Shown here one piece after another: positions 8,225 through 17,240 of a stretch of 64,000 nt of DNA; positions within the stretch are counted from its first letter, which is position 1; each line of letters starts with the position of its first letter. The stretch lies in contig NZ_FTNI01000007.1 of NCBI RefSeq assembly GCF_900156315.1, positions 1 through 64,000 on the forward strand, in the 5' to 3' direction. A program made the translations under genes and the position numbers. The DNA comes from Microbispora rosea. Its GTDB lineage: Bacteria; Actinomycetota; Actinomycetes; Streptosporangiales; Streptosporangiaceae. The notes under the pieces were generated by a model. That model was not told where the DNA came from. It did not search any database and saw nothing but the letters and a program-made list of their open reading frames with translations.

Positions 8225-8722
8225 TCAGGACCGGGGCGCCAGCTCGAACCACACGGCCTTTCCCCTGCTCGTCGGGCGTACGCCCCAGGAGCGGGACAGG
8301 CACTCGACGATCAGCAGCCCCCGGCCGCCCTCCGCGTCGTCCGGCGATCTGTCGCGGGCCCGCAGCGGAACGGGGGCCTCGTCCTCGTCCTCGACCTCGC
8401 ACCGTAGGACGCCGTCCCGCAGCACGAGCGCGAGGACCGGTTCCCCCCGCCCGTGCCGCACGGCGTTGGCGACCAGTTCGCTGACGAGCAGTTCGGCCAC
8501 GTCGGCCACCTCGCCCTCCGCGCTGCCCGTCCAGTCCCGTAGCACGGCGCGGACGAGCCGGCGTGCCCGGCTCGTGGACGACGGGACGGCGGGGAGGACC
8601 CACGAGGCCCGGCACGCCCCGGGCACGCTGTCGCCGTCCGCGCCGTCCGGCGCGGCGAGAGGCGGTTCCCCCGGCAGGGCGCCGTACGGCCGCCGGGGCG
8701 CGGGGACGAGCATCGTCGCGTT
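8225..8722 (-). CDS. RsbW/SpoIIAB-like ATP-binding protein (anti-sigma-type HATPase)
   Basis: A 165-aa GHKL ATPase without a histidine-phosphotransfer domain. The N-box reads ELLVSELVANAVRHG, the G1 box centres on EVEDED, and the G2 box is EGGRGLLIVECLS. Actinomycetes encode many such proteins, acting as anti-sigma factors or serine kinases on STAS partners, or serving unknown targets. The start chosen (MNATM at 8722) lies 7 bp after the DUF5999 stop, so the two genes are probably one transcript. Confidence 0.85.
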   Translation of the reverse strand, partial: NATMLVPAPRRPYGALPGEPPLAAPDGADGDSVPGACRASWVLPAVPSSTSRARRLVRAVLRDWTGSAEGEVADVAELLVSELVANAVRHGRGEPVLALVLRDGVLRCEVEDEDEAPVPLRARDRSPDDAEGGRGLLIVECLSRSWGVRPTSRGKAVWFELAPRS

Positions 8723-8729
8723 CATGGGC

Positions 8730-8924
8730 TCACGCTGCCTGCGCACAGCGGGCCCGGTGCGGCAGAAGGCTCCGGCCGTCGGGCAGCAGTTCGCCGGTGT
8801 CCTCGAACACCACGACACCGTTGCAGAGCAGCCCCCACCCCTGCTCCGGGTGGAAGGCCACGAGACGGGCGGCGTCGTGACCCGGGGCGTACGCGGGCGG
8901 ACACGGCGGGGTGTGCGGGCACAT
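8730..8924 (-). CDS. DUF5999-family protein
   Basis: A 64-aa protein beginning MCPHTPPCPPAYAPGHDAAR and containing HPEQGWGLLCNGVVVFEDTGELLPDG, the pattern of DUF5999, common in Streptomyces and relatives. GAGGTGAC sits at a good distance before the ATG at 8924, which fixes the start; longer upstream extensions are not supported. Cys and His near the N-terminus (CPHTPPC) could bind metal. The family is frequently next to an anti-sigma-type ATPase, as here; function unknown. Confidence 0.85.
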   Translation of the reverse strand: MCPHTPPCPPAYAPGHDAARLVAFHPEQGWGLLCNGVVVFEDTGELLPDGRSLLPHRARCAQAA

Positions 8925-9120
8925 GCGTGTCACCTCGATCCATCGGCGAACGGCGGACAGCTCACGAAAGGCCGGTTCGCACTCCTTGCACATCCCACGA
9001 TTCCGGACGAAAGGCTCGCTGTCTGCGCCGGAAGCCCCCATCTCGCATGCCTGTCCGCCGGACTCCGGGATGGCGGCTACCTGCAATGACTCAGAGATGC
9101 TCCGATGTCACTCTGAACGT

Positions 9121-9492
9121 GTGGCCCTGCGGTGTCTCATCGTTGACGACAGCGATCACTTCAAGGAAGCCGCCCGCCTGTTGCTGGAGGCGGACGGCAT
9201 CGCTGTCGTGGGCACGGCCGCCACCTTTGCCGAGGCTCTGCGGCGGTTTCACGAGCTGCGGCCCGATCTCGTGCTGGTCGACGTCGACCTGGGCGAGGAG
9301 AGCGGCTTCGACCTGGTCATGAGGCTGTGGGAGGAGGCGGAGGGCCGTCGCCCGCGGATCATCTTGATCTCCACCTACGACGAGCAGGACTACGCCGAAC
9401 TGATCGCGACCAGCCCGGCCGTCGCCTTCCTGTCCAAGCCGCACCTCTCGGGCCGGGCGATCGACGACATCCTCCGGAAGGCGAACGCCTGA
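9121..9492 (+). CDS. Stand-alone response-regulator receiver domain
   Basis: A 123-aa receiver domain with acidic pocket D9-D10, phospho-acceptor D54 (VLVDVDLG) and conserved lysine in FLSKP. Nothing follows the domain, so it has no DNA-binding output; it may act as a phosphate sink or bind a partner. The start is taken as GTG 9121 because homologues begin (M/V)ALRCLIVDD. The ATG at 9097 is possible. Neither has a clear ribosome site. The region 8925-9120 upstream shows no other gene. Confidence 0.85.
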   Translation: MALRCLIVDDSDHFKEAARLLLEADGIAVVGTAATFAEALRRFHELRPDLVLVDVDLGEESGFDLVMRLWEEAEGRRPRIILISTYDEQDYAELIATSPAVAFLSKPHLSGRAIDDILRKANA

Positions 9493-9586
9493 CCGGTCCG
9501 CACGGGTCCGTGCCGCGCCGGTACCGCCGGCCGACCGGTCCCGGTCACCGTTGCCTCCCTCTGGGTCCTCCTTGTCGTGGGCGGCG

Positions 9587-10246
9587 TCAGCGGGCGTCGA
9601 GGAACGCGAGCACCGCGAGCACGCGGCGGTGGTCGTCCTCCGTCTCCGGCAGCCGCATCCTCGCCATGATGCTGCGCACGTGCTTTTCCACCGTGCCCTC
9701 CGTGATCCACAGCTTGTGCGCGATTCCCGCGTTGGAGCGGCCCTCCGCCATGAGGGCGAGCACCTCGCGCTCGCGCTGGGTGAGCTGCTCCAGCGGATCA
9801 TGCCGGCGGCGGGCGTTGATCAGTTCCGCCACGAGGCTGGGGTCGACGACCGAGCCGCCGCTGACGATGCGTTTCAGTGTCCCCACGAACTCGGACACCG
9901 CGGTCACCCGGGTCTTGAGCAGATAGCCGATCCGCTGGCCTGTGGCGAGCAACTCCATCGCCTGATCGACCTCGATGTGCGCCGACAGCAGCAGGATGCC
10001 GACCTCGGGGAGCTCCGCTCGGATGACCTTGGCCGCCTCTACGCCCTCCGTGGTGTGCCGGGGAGGCATCCGGATGTCGATGATCGCGAGGTCGGGGCGG
10101 CACCGCCGTACGAGGGCGATCAGCTCGGGCGCGTTTCCCGCCTGGCCGGCGACCTCGAACCCCGATCGCTCCAACAGGCTCGCCAGCCCCTCGCGCAACA
10201 GGACGTCGTCGTCCGCCAGGACCACTCGTGCCGGGGCCTCGTTCAC
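9587..10246 (-). CDS. NarL/FixJ-family response regulator
   Basis: A 219-aa regulator: receiver domain (D57 in AIIDIRMPP, acidic pocket DDD near 12-14, conserved Lys in LLKTRV) and a C-terminal LuxR HTH (LTQREREVLALMAEG...GTVEKHVRSIM). The GTG start at 10246 is supported by AAAGGCGG upstream. It is transcribed away from the histidine kinase at 10368, which has the matching HisKA_3 class, so the two probably form a system. The signal and targets are unknown. Confidence 0.92.
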   Translation of the reverse strand: MNEAPARVVLADDDVLLREGLASLLERSGFEVAGQAGNAPELIALVRRCRPDLAIIDIRMPPRHTTEGVEAAKVIRAELPEVGILLLSAHIEVDQAMELLATGQRIGYLLKTRVTAVSEFVGTLKRIVSGGSVVDPSLVAELINARRRHDPLEQLTQREREVLALMAEGRSNAGIAHKLWITEGTVEKHVRSIMARMRLPETEDDHRRVLAVLAFLDAR

Positions 10247-10355
10247 CGTTCCGCCGCCTTTCGCGCCGCGCAGGGACCGTACCTCGATCGTGTCGGCGAT
10301 CGGGCAGTCGCACCATGCGCGGCCGATCAGCGTCGATGTGGTACATATGGCCGCG

Positions 10356-10370
10356 TAACGTTGGATTATG
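10356..10370 (+). promoter_or_regulatory. Candidate leaderless promoter (TAACGT before ATG)
   Basis: TAACGTTGGATTATG matches the string at 4157-4171 at 13 of 15 positions, ends in the start codon and has no Shine-Dalgarno. Confidence 0.4.
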
Positions 10371-12218
10371 CGCGCGCGATGGCTGTCGTCGCTGCTCCGG
10401 ATGGCACGTCCGCCCCTTGTTCTGGGCGTCGTCGTCGGCGTCGTATGCGTGACGGCGGAGACGCTTTTGGCCCTCCTGCTGGTCAGGGTGGCCTCCACAA
10501 GTCCCTTGGGCCTAGTTTATCTGCTCGGAATTCTCCTGGTTTCGTACATGTGGGGCCTGCCGCTCGGCATGGCGACCGCGCTGGGGAGTGCTCTGGCCTA
10601 CGACCTCTTCCTGGTTCCTCCGACGCACCAGGTCACGCTCTTCAGCAGCTGGTCGTGGATTGCGCTGCTGGTCTTCCTGGTGGTCGCGCTGCTGGTCAGC
10701 GGTGCCGCGGCGCTGCTGCGATCGCTGCTCCTGGAGGCCGACGAGCGCCGCTGCGAGGCCGACGTCAGCGCCGGCACGGCCCGTCTCCTCCTGCGTGCCG
10801 AGCAGCTGCGCGCGGCGCTGCCGGTCGTGGCCCGGCGTCTGGCGCAGGACCTCGGTCTGCCGTCCGTGGCGATCGAGCTCGGGCCGGCCGGCGGCGACCG
10901 GCGCCGCGCCGCACTGCCCCTCAGTGACGAGGGTGCCCGGTTCGGCTCGCTCGTCGTGCCCGCGGATCTGCCGCAGGCGACGCTGCGCCGCCTGCGCGAG
11001 CGCGTGGTGCCCTCACTGGAGGCGGCGCTGGTGGCGGCGCGTGGTCGTGAGGCCGTCGCCTGTGCCCTGGCGGCGAGCCGGGACGAGCTGGCCAGGGTGG
11101 CCGAGGAGCAGGCCGCCCTGCGGAGGGTGGCGACACTGGTCGCACGCGGAGTCAGCCCGACGGAGATCTTCAACGCGGTCGCCGGTGAGATGGGCCTGAT
11201 CGTGAACGCGGACCACACGGCGATCGAACGATACGAGCCCGACCGCACGGTCGTCCTGATGAGCTCCTGGAGCGCGTCGAGCGGCGGGGGCCCGCCGCCG
11301 GTGGGCGCGCGCCGGCGGCTTCACGAGGATGGCCTGTCCGCCCTCGTCCTGCGATCGGGACAGACGGGCAGGATCATGGTGGACGAAAGGACGGCCGGGG
11401 AGCTGGGCAGGTGGGCCAGAGACGAGGAGAACGGCGTCGCGATCGGCGGCCCCATCCTCGTCGAGGGGCGCCTGTGGGGCGTGATGATCGCCTTCTTCCG
11501 GGGCGTGGAGCGGCAGCCGGAGGGCGTGGAGGAGCGCATGCAGGACTTCACCGAACTCGTCGTGACGGCCATCTCCAACGCCCTGACCCGCGACGAGCTC
11601 GCCGCCTCACGCGCTCGTGTGGTCGCCGCCTCGGACGAGACCCGGCACCGGATCGAGCGCGATCTGCACGACGGAGCGCAGCAGCGCCTCGTCTCCCTGG
11701 GGTTGCAGCTGCGCATGGCGGAGACCGCCGTGCCGCCGGAGTTGCCGGAGCTCAGGCGGCAGCTGTCCCACACGGCCGAGGGCCTGGCGTTGGTGCTGGA
11801 AGACCTGCGGGAGCTGTCGCGCGGCATCCACCCGGCGATTCTGTCCAAAGGTGGTCTCGGACCGGCCCTGAAAATGCTCGCGCGCCGCTCGTCCGTCCCC
11901 GTCGACCTGCGGGTGGGAGTCCGGGAACGCCTGCCGGAGCGGGTCGAGGTGGCCGTCTACTACATCGTCTCGGAGTCGCTGACGAACGTGGCCAAGCACG
12001 CGCACGCCTCGCTGGTGGACATCGACGTCCACGCGACGGGCGGAAGGGCGACGGTCGTGATCCGCGACGACGGGACAGGCGGCGCCGACCCGGCCAAGGG
12101 TTCCGGGCTCATCGGTCTCAGCGACCGCGTCCAGGCGCTCGACGGGACCATCGAGATCACCAGCCCGGCCGGCCAGGGCACCACGCTGACGGCCGTCATC
12201 CCGGTCGGCGACCGCTGA
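10368..12218 (+). CDS. DUF4118/GAF sensor histidine kinase (NarL-type)
   Basis: A 616-aa membrane kinase. Residues about 15-115 form three or four membrane helices of the KdpD-like DUF4118 type, including the YDLFLVPPTH loop. A coiled region and a GAF domain (about 255-400) follow. The HisKA_3 dimerisation motif RHRIERDLHDGAQQRLVSLGLQ has phospho-acceptor His434, and HATPase boxes (ESLTNVAKHA, DDGTGG, GSGLIGLSDRV) end the protein. It is divergent from the NarL-type regulator at 9587, its likely partner. Its last 23 bp overlap the end of the convergent kinase gene. Confidence 0.93.
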   Translation: MRARWLSSLLRMARPPLVLGVVVGVVCVTAETLLALLLVRVASTSPLGLVYLLGILLVSYMWGLPLGMATALGSALAYDLFLVPPTHQVTLFSSWSWIALLVFLVVALLVSGAAALLRSLLLEADERRCEADVSAGTARLLLRAEQLRAALPVVARRLAQDLGLPSVAIELGPAGGDRRRAALPLSDEGARFGSLVVPADLPQATLRRLRERVVPSLEAALVAARGREAVACALAASRDELARVAEEQAALRRVATLVARGVSPTEIFNAVAGEMGLIVNADHTAIERYEPDRTVVLMSSWSASSGGGPPPVGARRRLHEDGLSALVLRSGQTGRIMVDERTAGELGRWARDEENGVAIGGPILVEGRLWGVMIAFFRGVERQPEGVEERMQDFTELVVTAISNALTRDELAASRARVVAASDETRHRIERDLHDGAQQRLVSLGLQLRMAETAVPPELPELRRQLSHTAEGLALVLEDLRELSRGIHPAILSKGGLGPALKMLARRSSVPVDLRVGVRERLPERVEVAVYYIVSESLTNVAKHAHASLVDIDVHATGGRATVVIRDDGTGGADPAKGSGLIGLSDRVQALDGTIEITSPAGQGTTLTAVIPVGDR

Positions 12219-13095
12219 CCACCCGGTCCGCGTCCGGGCTGCCGGAGCGTGGTCGCGGGTGCCCCTCAGGACCCGGCCGGGCGGGAGGTTCCGCGAGCGG
12301 CAGGCGGACGACGAAGCGGACGCCGCCCTCCGGCGCGTCCTCCACACCGATGGTCCCGCCGTGGGCCCGCACGATCTCGCGTGCGATGGCGAGGCCGAGG
12401 CCGGGGCCGCCCCGGCCTCGGCCGCGCGACTGGTCCAGCCGGATGAACGGCTCGAAGACCCTCTCCCGATCGGCTTCGGCGATGCCGTCGCCGTCGTCGG
12501 ACACCGTGATCTCCGCGTGGGCGCCCTCCTGGCGCACCTCCACCAGCACGCTGCCTCTGGCGTGGCGCTGCGCGTTGTCCAAGAGATTGCCCAGCAGGCG
12601 GTGGATCTCGTGCTCGACGGCGTGGATCGCCACTCCGGGGATGAGCCGGAGCAGCGTCGGCGTCCGGGGCGTCCGAGTGGAGACCTCCGCCAGGACCAGC
12701 TCCTTCAGGTCGGCGACTCGTGTCCCCTGCGGGGGTATCGTCGCCGCCTTTACGAGTGTCAGCAGGTCGGAGACGACCGTCTGGAGGCGGTCCACGTCGC
12801 GCAGCGTGTGGTCGACGAGCTCGGCGAGATCCGTCTCGTCGGGGTGCAGCCGGGCCACCTCCAACTGCGTCCGCAGTCCGGCGAGGGGCGTGAGCAGCTC
12901 GTGGGACGCGTCGGCCAGGAATCGGCGCTGCCGGTCGGCGGTCCGCTCCAGCTCTCTCCTGGCGGAGGAGAGCTGCCTCAGCACGCTCTCGGCGGCGTCC
13001 GCCGACAGGGAGACCTGACTCTCGTCGTGCGGATCGCGGGCGCGCCCCGACGGATCGCCGACGGCCGTGTGGGAGTGCCGGTGCATGACGCTCAT
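12196..13095 (-). CDS. Soluble histidine kinase core without sensor or membrane segment
   Basis: A 299-aa protein: HisKA with phospho-acceptor in RRFLADASHELLTPLAGLR (about residue 64), then HATPase boxes N (HRLLGNLLDNAQRHA), G1 (DDGDGIA) and G2 (GGPGLGLAIAREI). Kinases of this group normally carry two membrane helices and a HAMP domain before the HisKA. Here only about 40 residues precede it and none is hydrophobic, so the sensor part is missing. No regulator gene is adjacent on this strand. It may be a truncated kinase or a cytoplasmic one. Confidence 0.82.
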   Translation of the reverse strand: MSVMHRHSHTAVGDPSGRARDPHDESQVSLSADAAESVLRQLSSARRELERTADRQRRFLADASHELLTPLAGLRTQLEVARLHPDETDLAELVDHTLRDVDRLQTVVSDLLTLVKAATIPPQGTRVADLKELVLAEVSTRTPRTPTLLRLIPGVAIHAVEHEIHRLLGNLLDNAQRHARGSVLVEVRQEGAHAEITVSDDGDGIAEADRERVFEPFIRLDQSRGRGRGGPGLGLAIAREIVRAHGGTIGVEDAPEGGVRFVVRLPLAEPPARPGPEGHPRPRSGSPDADRVVSGRRPG

Positions 13096-13543
13096 CTCAT
13101 CGGTGCCGGATCGGTCGTGGTCGCCGGAGCGCGGCTCTCGTTGCTTTCATGACCGTTCTCTGCATCGCGCACCTCCGGCTACACAACCGCGTTCTGTGGC
13201 AGCGGCGGTCTCGTACGTACGTCCGTCCGGGCGCGCGGTGCAGTGACCTCGTCAACAGGTCGGCCCGGCGGGCGTGCGGGCGCCGGTTCTGGGCCCGTTC
13301 ACCACGATGGCCCAGCCGGGCCCTGGCCGTCAGCCGGGGCAGCCTCCATCAGGCCCTGCTGTCAGCCATGCCGGGATATTCCGGCTAGCTGGAATGCCCG
13401 GGGGACGCCGGGCCGCGTGGCCCTTCGCCCGGCCCCCCGCCGCACCGGCTCCCTGGACGGCGTGCGCCATCGCGAGCACGGGGCGGCCGGCCGTGAAGGC
13501 GGCGACTCGGGGTCCATCCGCGCACTGCGCCGGCCGGGGCCCG
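13096..13543. other. Gene-free stretch (448 bp)
   Basis: I see no supportable gene here. The only notable element is a 10-bp perfect palindrome CGTACGTACG at 13212-13221. A 79-aa reading frame at 13149-13388 lacks any recognisable domain. Confidence 0.5.
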
Positions 13544-14494
13544 TCAGGAGACGACGTCCCGGCGGCGGAAGCGGCGGAAGGCCAGGGCGATGAGGACCGC
13601 CGAGTAGGTCACGGAGACCGCTACACCCTTCACCATGCCGCTGTAGTCGGGCTCCGGCGCCAGCGCGTCGAGCCACGCGGAGTTCCAGAACGTGGGAAGG
13701 AACTCGCGCAGCGAGCCCAGCGCCTCGACCGCCTGCAGGATGCTGCTGACGATCACCAGGCCGACCGCGCCGCCGACCGCGCCCAGCGGGGAGTCGGTGC
13801 CGACCGACAACAGGAAGGCGACCGCGGCGACCACGAGCTGGCTGACCAGGGCGTAGCCGATGACGACGGCGAACTTGGGCAGCACGTCGGCGGCGGGGAT
13901 CACCTCGCCGGTCCCCGGCACGGTGATGTCGTTCCACCCGAAGGCCAGCGTGCCGGCGAGCAGGGCCATCAGCGGGAGCACGGTCACCGCGGCGGCCGAG
14001 TACGCCAGCGCCACCACCAGCTTCTGGCGCAGCAGCCGGTCGCGGGGAACCGGCGCGGCCAGCAGGTAGCGTAGCGACGACCAGCTCGCCTCGCTCGCCA
14101 CCGTGTCGCCGCAGAACAGCGCCACGGCGACGACCAGCAGGAAGTTGGCCGACACCGACAGGGCGAACGCGGCGAAGTTGAGCCCGCCCGCCGTGGCCAG
14201 ATCCGACAGCCGCAGGCTGCCCTGGCCCCGACCGGCCGGCCCGAACTGGAACGCCACCACGAGCACCCACGGCAGGGCGAGCAGCACGCCGAACATCGCC
14301 ATGGTCCGGCGCCGCCGCAGCTGCCGTACGAACTCCACCCGCAGCGGCAGCGTGCGTCCGGGAGCGTAGCCGGGCGCCCGGCCCCCCGCGCCGTCCGCGC
14401 GCCTGTCCGGTCCGTCCGGGGTGTCCGGCGTGGCCCGCCCGCCGCCGGGGACGTGTCCTGTCGGGTCCGGGGCAGGTCGCTTCGCCGGGCTCAA
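13544..14494 (-). CDS. ABC-2-type transporter permease
   Basis: A 316-aa membrane protein. After about 55 proline- and glycine-rich polar residues come six hydrophobic helices, the first beginning TMAMFGVLLALPWVLVVAF, as in ABC-2/NatB-like permeases. The start codon is TTG, overlapping the TGA of the upstream ABC-hydrolase gene (TTGA at 14491-14494), with GGAGAG as ribosome site inside that gene. The pair is therefore translationally coupled and should form one transporter. Confidence 0.9.
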   Translation of the reverse strand: MSPAKRPAPDPTGHVPGGGRATPDTPDGPDRRADGAGGRAPGYAPGRTLPLRVEFVRQLRRRRTMAMFGVLLALPWVLVVAFQFGPAGRGQGSLRLSDLATAGGLNFAAFALSVSANFLLVVAVALFCGDTVASEASWSSLRYLLAAPVPRDRLLRQKLVVALAYSAAAVTVLPLMALLAGTLAFGWNDITVPGTGEVIPAADVLPKFAVVIGYALVSQLVVAAVAFLLSVGTDSPLGAVGGAVGLVIVSSILQAVEALGSLREFLPTFWNSAWLDALAPEPDYSGMVKGVAVSVTYSAVLIALAFRRFRRRDVVS

Positions 14495-17112
14495 CGGTTC
14501 TCTCCGATCAGGTCGAGGAACACGTCCTCAAGGCGGGGGCCGGCGCCGTTGACGACCGGCGCGGTGCCGAGCAGGTCGCCGACCGGCCCGGCCGACACCA
14601 GCCGCCCGCGGTGCATGACGACCACGTGGGTGCAGGTCTGCTCGACCTCGGCGAGCAGGTGGCTGGAGACGATGACGGTGCGGCCCCGCTCGGCGTACGC
14701 CTTGAGCACCCGGCGCATCTCCGCGATCTGCGGCGGGTCGAGGCCGTTGGTCGGCTCGTCCAGCACGAGCAGGTCGGGGAGGCCGAGCATGGCCTGCGCG
14801 ATGGCCAGGCGCTGGCGCATGCCCTGCGAATAGGTGCGCACTGCGCGCTCCAGGGCCGCGCCGAGCCCGGCGATCTCCAGGGCCTCATCCATGTGGGCGT
14901 CCTGCGGCGGCCGTCCCGTGGCCTGCCAGTACAGCTCAAGGTTGGCCCGGCCGGACAGGTGCGGCAGGAATCCCGGCCCCTCGACGAACGACCCGAGCCG
15001 CGACAGCACAGGGGCCCCCGGGCGCACCCGGCTGCCGAAGATCCGGATCTCGCCCTCGTCGGGGTGGATGAGACCCATCAGCATGCGCATGGTGGTGGTC
15101 TTGCCCGCGCCGTTCGGCCCGAGCAGGCCGAGCACCTGGCCCTTCTCGACCCGGAACGAGAGGCCGTCGACGGCCTTCTCGCCGTTGCGGTAGCGCTTGC
15201 CCAGCCCGCTGATCACCAAGGGCACCTCGGACGGCTCGGCATCCGCCGCCGTATCGTCGCCGGCCTCCTCGCGGCGCCTGCCCCTGCCGGTCAGCAGGAG
15301 CATGGCCGCGACCAGGATCGCGGCGAGCGGCATGGCCCACGTCCACCAGGCGGGACCGGTGGCGGGCGTCCGCAGCGCCGCGTCCCCGGGCACCTCCAGC
15401 GTGGGGGACTCCAGCGCGACCCGGTAGACGGCGGGGGCGGCGGGCGTGGCGTACCCGAGGTCGGTGGTGGACACCACCAGCCGCATCCGGTGCCCGGCGT
15501 CGAAGCTCCTGTCGATGGCCGGAAGCGTCACGGTGACCGGAGTGCCCGCCTCGCTCGCGGTGACCCGCAGCGGCGAGACCAGGCTCGACGGGAGCACCGG
15601 AAGCGACCCTCCGGAGACGTCGTAGAGCTTGGCGAACAGCGTGGCCTCACCCGTGCCGTACACCCTGATCGTGACGGTCGGGCTGCCGGTGACCTGGGTG
15701 GGCGCGGCCATCGGGGCGGACTCGAAGACCGCCGCCTGGCCGGGCATGTCCAGCGCGATCGACCCGCCGCCGCCGTTTCCGCCGAGCAGCCCGCCGAGGC
15801 CGGGGACCGCCGAGATCGACGACGGCGACCCGCCCGCCGGGTTGGCGATCGACTGCTGGGGGCCGTTGAGCGCGACCGTGGTGCGCTCCCCGCCCGCCAG
15901 GCCCGGGTAGCGGCCGGCGGTGGCGTGGAGAAGCACGGGACGGCGTGTGCCCGGGTCGCGTCCGCCGTCCCTGGTCACGGTGAACGCCGTCGGGTCGCCC
16001 CCGTCGGCGGAGGCCCCCTTGAGGTAGCGGTCGAACCAGCCGGTCGTACGGTCGGACAGCCAGTCCGCCTCGCCGTCGCCGCCGTCGTGGCCGCCGTTGA
16101 ACCAGGCGACCTCGACCGGGGCGCCGGTGGCGGCGATGGCGCGGGCGTTCGCGTCGGCGTGGGAGAGCGGGAACAGCGAGTCGCGCTGGCCCTGGACCAG
16201 CAGCGTCGGCACCTTGATCCGGCCGGGCACCGAGACCGGGCTCGACCGCCGCAGGAGATCGACCGCCTCCTCGGTGGCCCGCCCGGTCTCGGCCACCTTC
16301 TGGTACATGTCGCAGATCTGCGGCAGGAACCGCCCGCACTGGACCTGCTCGGCCCCGGGCGTCCGCCCGGTCTCCCGGCCTCCGGACGCGTCGCCGCCGG
16401 AGCCCGCGGCCGCGCCGGTGAGGCCGGCGAGGCCGCCCGCGCCGAGGCCGCCGTCCGGGGCCAGCCGGTCGGCGGCGGCGCTGAAGAAGATGCCGGCCCA
16501 CATCTTCTTGAAGACGCCGTTGAGCGGACCCTTGCCCGAGGCGTCGGGGAAGAGCGCGTCGGCGAGGTCGTACCAGGTGATCTGGGGGACGATCGCGTCG
16601 ACCCGGCTGTCGTAGGCCGCGGCCATCAGCGCGATCGCCCCGCCGTAGGAGCCGCCGGCGATCCCGACGCGCGGGTCGCCGGGGGCGTCGAGACGCACTT
16701 CGGGCCGTCCGGCGAGCCAGTCGATCAGGCGCCGAACGTCCTTGACCTCGTAGTCGGGAGAGTTGAGCGCGATCTGCCCGGTCGAGCGGCCGAAGCCGCG
16801 GGCCGACCAGGTCAGCACGGCGTAGCCCTGCTCCGCGAGCCGTCCCGCCTGCTCGCGCATGCTCTCCTTGCTGCCGCCGAAGCCGTGGGCGAGCAGCACG
16901 GCCGGAGCCCTGCCGCCGGAGGCAGGAGGATAGAAGGTGGCGTCGAGATCCACGTGCTGGTCGTCGGCCGGCCCGTCCACGACGGGGATGACCAGGTCAC
17001 GCCCCTTCACCACGGAGCCGGAGGGCCACAGTGCCCACGTCACGCAGCCGGCCACCAGGATGACCAGCGTGACCACGATCGCGAGGGCACGCCGCCCACC
17101 CGGAAACGCCAT
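14491..17112 (-). CDS. Membrane-tethered X-Pro-peptidase-like hydrolase fused to an ABC transporter ATPase
   Basis: An 873-aa fusion. Residues 9-29 form a membrane anchor. Residues about 40-365 are an alpha/beta hydrolase of the S15 type with nucleophile Ser155 (GGSYGGA), probable acid Asp311 (GQRDSLFP) and His342 (GGHDGG), followed to about 575 by the beta-rich C-terminal domain of that family. A second membrane helix spans about 589-608. Residues 630-873 are an ABC ATPase: Walker A GPNGAGKT 665-672, signature YSQGMRQR from 761, Walker B LLVLDEP 781-787, switch His818. With the N-terminus inside, the hydrolase lies outside and the ATPase inside. The next gene is the permease, so transport and extracellular hydrolysis look coupled. 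The substrate is unknown. Confidence 0.92.
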   Translation of the reverse strand: MAFPGGRRALAIVVTLVILVAGCVTWALWPSGSVVKGRDLVIPVVDGPADDQHVDLDATFYPPASGGRAPAVLLAHGFGGSKESMREQAGRLAEQGYAVLTWSARGFGRSTGQIALNSPDYEVKDVRRLIDWLAGRPEVRLDAPGDPRVGIAGGSYGGAIALMAAAYDSRVDAIVPQITWYDLADALFPDASGKGPLNGVFKKMWAGIFFSAAADRLAPDGGLGAGGLAGLTGAAAGSGGDASGGRETGRTPGAEQVQCGRFLPQICDMYQKVAETGRATEEAVDLLRRSSPVSVPGRIKVPTLLVQGQRDSLFPLSHADANARAIAATGAPVEVAWFNGGHDGGDGEADWLSDRTTGWFDRYLKGASADGGDPTAFTVTRDGGRDPGTRRPVLLHATAGRYPGLAGGERTTVALNGPQQSIANPAGGSPSSISAVPGLGGLLGGNGGGGSIALDMPGQAAVFESAPMAAPTQVTGSPTVTIRVYGTGEATLFAKLYDVSGGSLPVLPSSLVSPLRVTASEAGTPVTVTLPAIDRSFDAGHRMRLVVSTTDLGYATPAAPAVYRVALESPTLEVPGDAALRTPATGPAWWTWAMPLAAILVAAMLLLTGRGRRREEAGDDTAADAEPSEVPLVISGLGKRYRNGEKAVDGLSFRVEKGQVLGLLGPNGAGKTTTMRMLMGLIHPDEGEIRIFGSRVRPGAPVLSRLGSFVEGPGFLPHLSGRANLELYWQATGRPPQDAHMDEALEIAGLGAALERAVRTYSQGMRQRLAIAQAMLGLPDLLVLDEPTNGLDPPQIAEMRRVLKAYAERGRTVIVSSHLLAEVEQTCTHVVVMHRGRLVSAGPVGDLLGTAPVVNGAGPRLEDVFLDLIGENR

Positions 17113-17240
17113 GTCGCGATGCTACTTGTCTCCGCTGAGAGACCGCTGAGGAGCCCTCGCACCTGTGGATAACTGCCGCGACGGCGTGCGCGGAGCCGGT
17201 CCGCGCATGAATCGTGATGATGCATCGGGGTAATCCCTGA

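Noticed and set aside
9587-10498. 303-aa version of the NarL-type regulator
   Set aside because: The first 84 residues have no domain and run over the kinase gene's start; GTG 10246 has a good ribosome site.
13149-13388. 79-aa frame in the gap before the ABC permease
   Set aside because: No ribosome site, Arg-rich composition and no recognisable domain.
14611-17172. 853-aa open frame on the plus strand
   Set aside because: Antisense to the ABC-hydrolase fusion; composition is His/Arg/Gly/Pro-rich with no domain, a typical high-GC shadow.
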